From the NCBI GenBank assembly GCA_033763835.1, contig JANRJS010000026.1, positions 113,940 through 177,939 on the forward strand: a DNA stretch of 64,000 nucleotides, read 5' to 3'. The position numbers and the translations under genes are program-made. This stretch comes from JAPKYZ01 sp033763835 (GTDB taxonomy: Bacteria; Acidobacteriota; Terriglobia; Bryobacterales; Bryobacteraceae). Below, one piece after another: positions 51,359 to 58,996 of the stretch. The notes beneath the pieces are model-generated. The model worked only from the letters and a program-made list of their open reading frames with translations, was not told where the DNA came from and did not search any database. Position 1 is the stretch's first letter. Every line of letters starts with the position of its first letter.

Positions 51359-52147
51359 TCAAAACTTCGGCAACTGCGCCAACATGGAGTACGACTGCGC
51401 GCCGCCCGGCAGCTTCACCGAATCGACCGGCTTCCACGCCCGGTCGAGCGCGCCGATATAGACCGCCGTATTGCGATCCCGTCCCATCAGCACCACGAAC
51501 TTGTCGGGATACTCAAGCAAGCGGTATTGCACTTCGCCCGAATCGTCGCGCCAACGGTCCGCTTTCGGCGCACCTAGCTTGCGTACCACCGCGTAGTAGT
51601 CGTCTTGGGAAGTCAGGCCCAAGCTCGCCTGCAAGACGGTCTTGTAGGTGACCCCTTTACCGGTCGAAAGATTCCGGTACACACCCACCAGAACCGCCGC
51701 CGCCGCGATCCCGATCAAGAGCACCGCCCCAATCAGCCGCCCGATGCGGAATTCGTTGGACTCGAGCCGAATGCCGACGACCGGCGCGGGACCGGGCGAA
51801 GGCGCCGCAGGTTCATTGCCACCGCCCACCGATCGCGGAATATCGTTCACCGCGCGCGGCATCTCGATCACGCGCCGGATATGCGGCACCAGCGCCCCCG
51901 CCCGGTACTCCATTTCCTTAACCAGTCCCCAGATCATCACCGGTTCCTCGATCTTTGCGAGCTCGCCGAGGAACCGCCGGGGCACCCATAGTTCGTCGTT
52001 GGTTTTGGTGTTCACCACTAGGACTTCCGACCAAGTGGAACGCTTATAACGCCACTCGTTATGCTCGATTCCGACGATGGCGGGGTAAAAGGAGAAGGGC
52101 CGGTGTCCCAGGTGCTCGTTAGGCGGCGGGATCGTCGGCTCCGGCAT
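51359..52147 (-). CDS. Single-pass membrane protein of unknown function
   Basis: 262 residues. A cytoplasmic-looking N-terminal domain (residues about 15-95, HRPFSFYPAIVGIEHNEWRY, WVPRRFLGELAKIEEP), a Pro-rich linker, one membrane helix (LIGAVLLIGIAAAAVLVGVY), and an outer domain (ASLGLTSQDDYYAVVRKLGAP to YPDKFVVLMGRDRNTAVYIG). I do not recognise the family. It is divergent from the S9 peptidase gene with 43 bases between. Confidence 0.6.
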   Translation of the reverse strand: MPEPTIPPPNEHLGHRPFSFYPAIVGIEHNEWRYKRSTWSEVLVVNTKTNDELWVPRRFLGELAKIEEPVMIWGLVKEMEYRAGALVPHIRRVIEMPRAVNDIPRSVGGGNEPAAPSPGPAPVVGIRLESNEFRIGRLIGAVLLIGIAAAAVLVGVYRNLSTGKGVTYKTVLQASLGLTSQDDYYAVVRKLGAPKADRWRDDSGEVQYRLLEYPDKFVVLMGRDRNTAVYIGALDRAWKPVDSVKLPGGAQSYSMLAQLPKF

Positions 52148-52178
52148 ACTCCGTTTGCTATTACACCAGATCGGGCGC

Positions 52179-52184
52179 TAGTAT
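52179..52184 (+). promoter_or_regulatory. Putative -10 hexamer (TAGTAT) of the S9 peptidase gene
   Basis: TAGTAT ends 6 bases before the S9 ATG (an overlapping TATCCT ends 3 bases before it). No ribosome-binding site is present in the intervening bases. Confidence 0.35.
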
Positions 52185-52190
52185 CCTCCC

Positions 52191-54269
52191 ATGCGAATCC
52201 TCCTGGCGATCGCCCTCGGTTGTCCGCTTGTCGCGCAGTTCACGCTGGACCGCGTCCGGTCGTATCCGTTCCCCAACGAACTTGCCGCCTCCGCGACGGG
52301 TTCGCGCATCGCCTGGGTGTTTAACGAACAGGGCCGCCGTAACGTTTGGGTAGCCGAAGGCCCCGAGTTCAAAGCGCGCCGTTTGACGGATTTTTCCGGC
52401 GACGACGGCCAGGACTTAACCAACGTCGCGATCTCGCCGGACGGCTCGCGGGTGGTGTTCGTCCGAGGCGGCGAACATGGGGCGAATTGGGACCGCTCGT
52501 TGCCGGTGAATGCCGCGTCGTCGCCCAAACCCGCGGCGGTCCAAATCTGGAGCGCGCCTTTCTCGGGCGGTATGGCGAAGATTCTCGCCGACGGGGACTT
52601 GCCCGCCGTGTCTCCGGATTCGACGCGGGTCGCATTCGTGAAGGAGCGGTCGATCTGGACCGTACCACTCGATGGGAGCGCCCCGGCGAAGCGTCTCTTC
52701 GCCGCTCGCGGCGATAACGGGGACCCACAATGGTCGCCCGACGGCAAGCGGCTCGCCTTCGTTTCGAATCGGGGCGACCATTCGTTCGTTGGTGTGTTCC
52801 AAAGCGAAGTGGATCCGATCCTGTGGCTGGCGCCCTCGACGTCCCGGGACTCTTCGCCTCGTTGGTCGCCCGACGGCTTGCGCGTGGCGTTCGCCCGTAC
52901 CGCTGGCAGCGGAGGAGCGCCTCGTCCCCTGCTTGCCGCCACTCCCCGCCCCTGGAGTATCTGGACCGCCGACGCATTCACTGGCGAAGGGAAACGCGTG
53001 TGGGCCAGCGGCAATACTTTGCGCGATTCCCCGCCCACGACCCACGGCGGAACGAATCTACACTGGGCGGCGAAGGGCCGTATCGTCTTCGCGTCGTACT
53101 CGGATGGCTGGCCGCACCTCTACTCGATACCCGAAAACGGAGGCCCGGCGATGAATCTCACGCCCGGCGATTTCATGGTGGAATACGTGTCGCTCACCTC
53201 GTCGGGCGAGCATCTGCTGGCCGCCGCGAACGCCGGATCGGCGAAGGACGATATCGACCGCCGCCACATCTTGAAAATTCCCGTGGACCGCTCCGCACCG
53301 GTGGTGCTGACTCCCGGAACCGGCCTCGAATGGACCCCGGTCGCCACCGGCGATGGAAGGCACGTCGCATTTCTCGGCGCGACCGCGCAGCGCCCGCCGC
53401 TGCCGATGGCGATCCCCTTCGATGGAGGCGACGCGCGTACGCTGGCCACTGAAGTTTTGCCCGCCGACTTTCCGACGTCGCAACTGCCGACCCCGAAATC
53501 GATCTCGTTTCCGTCGAGCGACGGCGTGACGGTGCGTGGGCAGTTGTTCGAGAAGGCGGGCGCGGGCGCCGCGAAGAAACCGGCGTTGATCTACATCCAC
53601 GGCGGACCGATGCGACAGATGCTGGCGGGCTGGCACATGTCGGATTACTACTCGAACGCTTATGCGATGAATCAATACTTCGCTTCGCGCGGCTACGTTG
53701 TGCTCGCCGTAAACTACCGGCTCGGCATCGGCTACGGGTTCGACTTTCATCAGCCGCCGAACTCAGGCACTCGCGGCGCGTCCGAGTATCTCGATATCCG
53801 CGCGGCGGGCGAGTATCTGAAAGCGCTGCCGCAGGTCGATCCTAAGCGCATCGGCGTGTATGGCGGTTCGTATGGCGGATACCTGGTGGCGCTGGCTCTG
53901 GGCAAGGATTCCGGTCTGTTCGCGGCGGGCGTCGATATTCACGGCGTGCACGACCGGACTCTCCAAGCTCCGTCGGGTTACGAAAAAGCGCCCGATTGGG
54001 AGAAGGCGATCGAGGTCTCCTGGAAGTCCTCGCCTGTCGCGTACGTCTCCACTTGGAAGTCTCCGGTCTTGCTGATCCACGCCGACGACGACCGCAACGT
54101 GCGCTTTAGCCAAACGGTAGATCTCGTCCAGCGTCTCCATGAACAAGGCGTACGCTACGAGGAGATCGTCATTCCGGACGATACGCACCACTTTTTCCGC
54201 TTCGCGAATCTCAGTCGAGTGGCGCGCGCAACGGCCGAGTTTCTGGATCGGGAATTGGGCGTGAGGTAA
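52191..54269 (+). CDS. S9 family prolyl oligopeptidase-type peptidase, exported
   Basis: 692 residues with a signal peptide (MRILLAIALGCPLVAQ). The first two thirds form a WD40/PD40-type propeller (repeats such as GDPQWSPDGKRLAFVSNR and SSPRWSPDGLRVAFAR). The C-terminal alpha/beta hydrolase has the nucleophile in GVYGGSYGGYLVALAL, Asp in LLIHADDDRNVRF and His in PDDTHHFFRF. This is the dipeptidyl/acyl-aminoacyl-peptidase type that trims peptides. It converges with a small - strand gene 2 bases away. Confidence 0.9.
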   Translation: MRILLAIALGCPLVAQFTLDRVRSYPFPNELAASATGSRIAWVFNEQGRRNVWVAEGPEFKARRLTDFSGDDGQDLTNVAISPDGSRVVFVRGGEHGANWDRSLPVNAASSPKPAAVQIWSAPFSGGMAKILADGDLPAVSPDSTRVAFVKERSIWTVPLDGSAPAKRLFAARGDNGDPQWSPDGKRLAFVSNRGDHSFVGVFQSEVDPILWLAPSTSRDSSPRWSPDGLRVAFARTAGSGGAPRPLLAATPRPWSIWTADAFTGEGKRVWASGNTLRDSPPTTHGGTNLHWAAKGRIVFASYSDGWPHLYSIPENGGPAMNLTPGDFMVEYVSLTSSGEHLLAAANAGSAKDDIDRRHILKIPVDRSAPVVLTPGTGLEWTPVATGDGRHVAFLGATAQRPPLPMAIPFDGGDARTLATEVLPADFPTSQLPTPKSISFPSSDGVTVRGQLFEKAGAGAAKKPALIYIHGGPMRQMLAGWHMSDYYSNAYAMNQYFASRGYVVLAVNYRLGIGYGFDFHQPPNSGTRGASEYLDIRAAGEYLKALPQVDPKRIGVYGGSYGGYLVALALGKDSGLFAAGVDIHGVHDRTLQAPSGYEKAPDWEKAIEVSWKSSPVAYVSTWKSPVLLIHADDDRNVRFSQTVDLVQRLHEQGVRYEEIVIPDDTHHFFRFANLSRVARATAEFLDRELGVR

Positions 54270-54271
54270 AG

Positions 54272-54568
54272 CTACAACCCCAACTCCTCCGCGACCGCGC
54301 GCAATTGCTCCGCGACCGGTGCGAAGGGCGAATGGCAGCCTTCATCCAGAGCCAGCCGTAATGCCAGCGTCGCCACGGCGCGCTCCTCAGGGCCCGACAA
54401 CTCGCGCCCCACAACCCGCTCGAGCGTCCGGCGGTCAAGCTCGATCACCATCGCCCGGAACGTGCGCCGATCCGCCGAGACGTCGAAGCGGTAGGCCGAA
54501 CCTTGCTGCGCGCGGAAGACATACTCGTACACCTCGCCCGTCGCCGCCGAGTACGTCTTGAGCCGCAA
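54272..54568 (-). CDS. Hypothetical protein, about 98 residues
   Basis: The body (TYSAATGEVYEYVFRAQQGSAYRFDVS, then FRAMVIELDRRTLERVVGRELSGPEERAVATLALR) is a well-formed soluble protein I cannot assign. A TTG at 54568 (LRLKTYSAA) is taken as the start because the longer frame reads into the divergent gene; no ribosome-binding site is seen and the start is uncertain. It ends 2 bases from the S9 peptidase stop. Confidence 0.5.
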   Translation of the reverse strand: MRLKTYSAATGEVYEYVFRAQQGSAYRFDVSADRRTFRAMVIELDRRTLERVVGRELSGPEERAVATLALRLALDEGCHSPFAPVAEQLRAVAEELGL

Positions 54569-54570
54569 GA

Positions 54571-54576
54571 TACTAT
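54571..54576 (+). promoter_or_regulatory. Putative -10 hexamer (TACTAT) of the Ycf48-like gene
   Basis: TACTAT ends exactly 6 bases before the ATG at 54583, so transcription would begin at or next to the ATG. It lies in the 14 bases dividing this gene from the divergent small gene. Confidence 0.4.
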
Positions 54577-54582
54577 CGAACC

Positions 54583-55452
54583 ATGCTGGTCTGGCTCGCC
54601 CTCTTGTCGCAAGAGCCCGCCGCGCCCACGCCACCACCGGCAATTCCCAAGCTCGAATTCTCCGGTAAGCCGATCGTCGCGCCTTTCGCCTGTAGCGAGG
54701 AACAACTCACCGCCGCCGGAGTGGCCTGTTCGGAGTCCGATCCCTGCCCCGTGTTCCTAGAACTCGCGGCGCTTGAATCGCTCGGAAATAACCGCCTGCT
54801 GGTCACCGGCAACCTGCACTCAAACTCGGCGACATTCTCCTCGATTCTGCTGCTGTCCGAAGACGGCGGCAAAACCTGGATCGAGGCGCACGAGCGTCTG
54901 CCGCAAATCGTGCTCGAAGCGGTGCAGTTCGCCGATTTCTCCACCGGTTGGATCGCCGGCCAAACGCTTACGACGCTTCCGCGCGATCCATTCTTTTTGG
55001 TCACCACCGATGGCGGCAAAACTTGGCGCAAGCGTCCGGTGTACGACGAATCGCGCGTGGCGGTGATCGATTCGTTCCACTTCGAATCGCGCACCGACGG
55101 CTGGATGGTGATCGACCGGTCCCGGGCGGGCGAGCCGAATCAAAAGTACGAAAGCTACGAAACGAAAACGGGCGGCGACACCTGGATGTTGCGCGAAGCT
55201 TCGGCCACGCCGATTAAGCCGAAGAAGCCGCGCACCACAGCCGATACGGGGTTCCGTTTGCGCGCCGACGCCGCGAGCAAGACCTATCGTGTCGAGCAGA
55301 GAATGGGGCAACGTTGGACGCTCGCCGCAAGCTTTGCGATCCGCTTGCCCGATTGTGCGCCCGTCGAAAAAGAACGCGAACCGCCGCCCGAACCCGAACC
55401 GCCTCCGCCGCCGCCCATCAAGCCTCCGAAATCGAAGCCGTCTAAACCGTGA
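54583..55452 (+). CDS. Ycf48/BNR-repeat-like exported protein
   Basis: 289 residues. A short hydrophobic start (MLVWLALLSQ) suggests export. Propeller repeat motifs occur three times (LLSEDGGKTWIEA, VTTDGGKTWRKR, TKTGGDTWMLR) with FADFSTGWIAG and FESRTDGWMVID between, as in Ycf48/BNR sialidase-like proteins. There are too few blades for a full propeller, so it may assemble with others. A Pro-rich tail (PPPEPEPPPPPPIKPPKSKP) ends it. Function unknown. Confidence 0.68.
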   Translation: MLVWLALLSQEPAAPTPPPAIPKLEFSGKPIVAPFACSEEQLTAAGVACSESDPCPVFLELAALESLGNNRLLVTGNLHSNSATFSSILLLSEDGGKTWIEAHERLPQIVLEAVQFADFSTGWIAGQTLTTLPRDPFFLVTTDGGKTWRKRPVYDESRVAVIDSFHFESRTDGWMVIDRSRAGEPNQKYESYETKTGGDTWMLREASATPIKPKKPRTTADTGFRLRADAASKTYRVEQRMGQRWTLAASFAIRLPDCAPVEKEREPPPEPEPPPPPPIKPPKSKPSKP

Positions 55453-55475
55453 GGGCCAAGCTTTGAGAGCCAAGC
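55451..55475 (+). repeat. Short direct repeat before hydantoinase B gene
   Basis: GAGGGCCAAGC and GAGAGCCAAGC, 14 bases apart, fill the gap between the Ycf48-like stop and the GTG of the next gene. Probably a slippage duplication. Confidence 0.45.
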
Positions 55476-55476
55476 C

Positions 55477-57018
55477 GTGAAAACCGATCCCGTCGAGCTC
55501 GAACTATTCCGCCAGATCCTCGTCGCGATCGCCGAGGAAATGGGAACGGTGCTGCGGCTTACGTCGTTCTCCGCCAACATTAAGGAGCGCCGCGATTACT
55601 CCTGCGCCGTCTACGACCGCAACGGCGAGACCATCGCGATGGGCGATCACATGCCCGTCCACCTGGGCGCGATGCCGCTGTCGGTGAGCGCGGCGCGTGG
55701 CCTTGGATTAGGCCCCGGCGACGTGGCGATCGTCAACGATCCATTCCAGGGCGGCACTCACCTGCCCGACATCACCGCCGTGCGCGGCGTTTTTCTTGGC
55801 AAGTCTGCGCGGCCCGAATTCTTTGTCGCCTCCCGCGCACACCACGCCGATGTCGGCGGCATTAGTCCGGGGTCGATGCCGCTGGCTCGCGAGATCTACC
55901 AGGAAGGGTTGCGGATTCCTCCCATCAAGCTTGTCAAGCGCGGCAAGCTGGACGACCGCCTGCTGGCGCTGATCCTGGCCAATGTGCGCACGCCTCTTGA
56001 GCGGGAGGGCGACCTGATCGCGCAGTTGTCTTCGCTCGACCGGGGCGAACTGCGCCTGCGCGAGGCGGTGAATCGCTACGGAATAACCGGGATGCGACGC
56101 ATGACCGAAGCGCTCAAGGATTATTCCGAGCGGATGATACGCGCCGAACTGGCTCGGTTGCCTATCGGCGAGTATCGGTTTGCGGACTCGCTCGACGGCG
56201 GCGCGACGATTCGCGTGACGATCCGAATCGAAAACAAGGGTGTCACCGTCGACTTCAACGGTACCGATCCTCAATCGAGCGAGCCGGTCAACGCCAACTA
56301 TGCCATCACGCTATCGGCCACGATGTACGCGTTCCGCTGCCTGATCGCCGAGGATGTTCCCTACACCGAGGGTCTGCTGCGGCCCATTCGCTTGAATGTT
56401 CCGGCGGGCACGATCGTCAACGCGCGCGAACCCGCCGCGATGGCCGCCGGAAACGTCGAGACCTCGCAGCGGATCACCGACGTGTTGTTCGGCGCGCTCG
56501 CCCAAGCCGCGCCCGACCGCATTCCCGCCGCCAGCGCGGGTACGATGTCGAACGTTAGTTTCGGAGGTCCCGGTTGGGCTTATTACGAGACGATTGCCGG
56601 AGGTCATGGGGCGGGCCCCACGACCGACGGGTTGTCGGGAAGGCATTCGCATATGTCGAACTCCTGGAACACACCCATCGAAGCGTTCGAGCACGCGTAT
56701 CCCGTACGCATCCGGCAGTACCGTTTGCGGCGTGGTTCCGGCGGAAAAGGCGCGCACCGCGGAGGCGATGGGATCGTCCGAGAATTCGAGTTTCTGGAGC
56801 CCGCCGAGTTCACGATCCTCGCCGACCGTCGAGAGCGCGGACCTTATGGACTCGGCGGCGGCGCGCCCGGAACTCCAGGTTCGGCAACGCTGATTCGCGG
56901 CGGGCGCGAAACAAAGCTAGCTTCTCGCGCACGGCTCGATCTGCGGCCCGGCGACCGAATCCGCGTAGAAACTCCTGGTGGAGGCGGGCACGGAACCGCT
57001 AATCTGAATTTCAAATGA
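55477..57018 (+). CDS. Hydantoinase B / oxoprolinase family protein
   Basis: 513 residues from a GTG. The HyuB pattern is clear: ELELFRQILVAIAEEMGTVL, ERRDYSCAVYD, MGDHMPVHLGAMP, NDPFQGGTHLPDITAVR, SRAHHADVGG and a C-terminal RRGSGGKGAHRGGDG region. Hydantoinases A and B act together in ATP-dependent opening of hydantoins, 5-oxoproline or acetone-type substrates. No HyuA gene is in the window. It is followed by an M28 peptidase with an ATGA overlap. Confidence 0.9.
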   Translation: MKTDPVELELFRQILVAIAEEMGTVLRLTSFSANIKERRDYSCAVYDRNGETIAMGDHMPVHLGAMPLSVSAARGLGLGPGDVAIVNDPFQGGTHLPDITAVRGVFLGKSARPEFFVASRAHHADVGGISPGSMPLAREIYQEGLRIPPIKLVKRGKLDDRLLALILANVRTPLEREGDLIAQLSSLDRGELRLREAVNRYGITGMRRMTEALKDYSERMIRAELARLPIGEYRFADSLDGGATIRVTIRIENKGVTVDFNGTDPQSSEPVNANYAITLSATMYAFRCLIAEDVPYTEGLLRPIRLNVPAGTIVNAREPAAMAAGNVETSQRITDVLFGALAQAAPDRIPAASAGTMSNVSFGGPGWAYYETIAGGHGAGPTTDGLSGRHSHMSNSWNTPIEAFEHAYPVRIRQYRLRRGSGGKGAHRGGDGIVREFEFLEPAEFTILADRRERGPYGLGGGAPGTPGSATLIRGGRETKLASRARLDLRPGDRIRVETPGGGGHGTANLNFK

Positions 57019-58592
57019 CCAAGCCGTTCGTCTGGCCGTTTCTGATCGCAACGCTGTCGGCGGCGGACCTCTCGCCCGCGGCCGCTCGCTGGTGGAAGCA
57101 TGTCGAGGTTCTCGCCGACGACAAAATGGAGGGCCGTGAGACGGGATCGAAAGGCCACCGCATGGCCGCCGAGTACGTCGCCGCCGAATTCGAGCGCGCC
57201 GGTCTTAAGCCGTCCGGCAGCAAAGGCTACTTTCAGCCGGTAGGTTTTAGAGTGCGCCGGATCGACGAGGAGCGCTCGTCGCTCGAACTAGTCCGCGACG
57301 GCCAAGCGGAACCGGTGGCGCTAGGGCGCGAGGCGACGATCGGATTACGGATCGATCCCGCGCCGTCGATCGAGGCGGGGATGGTCTTCGCGGGCTACGG
57401 ATTCCGCGTTCCCGAAAAGGACTTCGACGACTTGGCGGGCCTCGACTTGAAGGGCAAGATCGTCGTCTACATCCAGGGCGTGCCGGAGGGAATCCCGTCC
57501 GAGCTTTCGGCCCACTACCAGCACGCTTCGGTACGCTCCAAGACCCTGCGCGATCTGGGCGCGATCGGCACCATCGTCATCCAGAATCCCAAGAACGCGG
57601 ACATTCCCTGGGCGCGGGCGTCGCGCGCGCGGCTATTACCCGCCATGGACTTGGCCGATCCGTCGCTCGACGAAGGCGGCGGAATGAAGATCTCGCTCGC
57701 TTGGAACGCGGAGCGGGCGGACCGGCTGCTGGCCGGGTCCGGTCACACGATGGCGGAACTGCTGGCCCTCGCCGACAAGAAGTCGCGTCTCCCGCGCTTC
57801 GAGTTGGTTGGTACCTTGCGCGCCCGCCAAACCGTTCGGCGCGAGGAAGTGGAAAGCCAGAACGTGATCGGCATCGTGCCCGGTAGCGATCCCAAGCTAA
57901 AGTCCGAGTGGGTTGTGTTCTCCGCCCACCTCGACCACGTCGGCAAGAGCGTCGTGATCGAAGGCGATGGCATCCACAACGGTGCGATGGACAACGCGAG
58001 CGGCATCGCTTCCCTGATCGAGATCGCGAAAATGTTCCGCGAACGCGGCGTCAAGCCCAAACGCAGCCTGGCCTTCGTCGCTGTGACCGGCGAAGAGAAA
58101 GGCTTGAAGGGGTCGCATTTCTTCGCGACGCATCCCACGATTCCCGGCCGCATGGTGGCCAACTTGAACATGGATATGTACCTGCCGATTCATTCGCTCG
58201 AAGTGATTCGGGTGTTGGGCCTATCGGATTCCGACTTGGGCGACACCTTCGCCGCGGTAGCGAAAGAAGCGGGAGTGCGCGTGCAACCGGACCCGCAACC
58301 CGAGCGCAATGCCTTTATCCGCAGCGATCAGTACAATTTCGTGCGTCAGGGCGTCCCGTCGATTAACGCAGGTTTCGGTTTCGACAAAGGCTCGCCCGAA
58401 GAGAAGCAACATAAGGATTGGCTGACGGAACGTTACCACGCGCCGTCCGACGACTTATCGCAACCGGTGGACAAAGAAGCCGCTGCGAAGTTTAACGGCA
58501 TTCTTTTCGAGTTCGCCCGCCGCGTCGCCGATCAGACCGAAACGCCGCGTTGGAAGGACACGAGTTTCTTCCGGCGTTTTGCCCGCAACTGA
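57015..58592 (+). CDS. M28 family zinc aminopeptidase, exported
   Basis: 525 residues with a short signal (PFVWPFLIATLSAADLSPAAA). A PA-like domain occupies the first half (GKIVVYIQGVPEGIPSEL, GAIGTIVIQNPKNADIPW). The M28 metal site follows: FSAHLDHVG, NGAMDNASGIASLIE, VTGEEKGLKGSHFF, and NLNMDMY; the late His is in ERYHAPSDD. This is a broad aminopeptidase. It starts inside the HyuB end (ATGA), so hydrolysis of a peptide-like or hydantoin-like substrate may be linked. Confidence 0.9.
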   Translation: MTKPFVWPFLIATLSAADLSPAAARWWKHVEVLADDKMEGRETGSKGHRMAAEYVAAEFERAGLKPSGSKGYFQPVGFRVRRIDEERSSLELVRDGQAEPVALGREATIGLRIDPAPSIEAGMVFAGYGFRVPEKDFDDLAGLDLKGKIVVYIQGVPEGIPSELSAHYQHASVRSKTLRDLGAIGTIVIQNPKNADIPWARASRARLLPAMDLADPSLDEGGGMKISLAWNAERADRLLAGSGHTMAELLALADKKSRLPRFELVGTLRARQTVRREEVESQNVIGIVPGSDPKLKSEWVVFSAHLDHVGKSVVIEGDGIHNGAMDNASGIASLIEIAKMFRERGVKPKRSLAFVAVTGEEKGLKGSHFFATHPTIPGRMVANLNMDMYLPIHSLEVIRVLGLSDSDLGDTFAAVAKEAGVRVQPDPQPERNAFIRSDQYNFVRQGVPSINAGFGFDKGSPEEKQHKDWLTERYHAPSDDLSQPVDKEAAAKFNGILFEFARRVADQTETPRWKDTSFFRRFARN

Positions 58593-58614
58593 TTCATTCC
58601 CAGGTACTTCTCGC

Positions 58615-58953
58615 TTGATCTGGATCGCCGTGGGATTGGGGAGCGCGATCGGCGGACTGCTTCGATTCGCGCTCGCGCAGGCGTTTGCCTCTCGCGCTCC
58701 ATGGCCGATTTTGGCTATTAACGTCGTGGGAGGATTTCTCATCGGTTACCTGCTGCGCACTCCGCTGCCACCCCTTTGGCGAGTGTTCTTAATCCCCGGA
58801 TTCTGCGGCGGTTTCACGACCTTCTCAACATTTAGCGCAGACACGCTGGAACTTTGGCAGCAGTCCCCCATCCGGGCGATTCTTTACGTATTGATATCCG
58901 TCGGTTTATCGATAGCCGCCACATGGCTAGGCACGGTGACGCGGCGTTCATAA
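58615..58953 (+). CDS. crcB: Fluoride efflux channel CrcB/Fluc
   Basis: 112 residues from a TTG at 58615 (family-like start LIWIAVGLGSAIGGLLRF); an earlier TTG at 58579 would overlap the M28 gene. Four membrane helices, NVVGGFLIGYLL with the conserved Asn, and FCGGFTTFSTFSADTLEL with the pore Phe/Thr residues. It exports fluoride as a dual-topology dimer. No fluoride riboswitch is seen upstream. Confidence 0.9.
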   Translation: MIWIAVGLGSAIGGLLRFALAQAFASRAPWPILAINVVGGFLIGYLLRTPLPPLWRVFLIPGFCGGFTTFSTFSADTLELWQQSPIRAILYVLISVGLSIAATWLGTVTRRS

Positions 58954-58955
58954 AT

Positions 58956-58980
58956 TTGTCACGGAATTGTCAATTTGTTG
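58956..58980 (+). promoter_or_regulatory. Period-11 TTGTCA direct repeats upstream of the receptor gene
   Basis: TTGTCA at 58956 and again at 58967, then TTGTTG at 58975, in the most AT-rich stretch of the area. An 11-base period puts the repeats on one face of the helix, which would suit an operator or -35. The candidate -10 is TACCCT at 58984-58989, 7 bases before the receptor ATG; the spacing to the repeats is not that of a standard promoter. Confidence 0.35.
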
Positions 58981-58996
58981 CGCTACCCTAGCGGGC

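Noticed and set aside
58560..58615. Fluoride riboswitch upstream of crcB
   Set aside because: The sequence lies within the end of the M28 peptidase gene and lacks the conserved GGCGAUGG and pseudoknot pattern.
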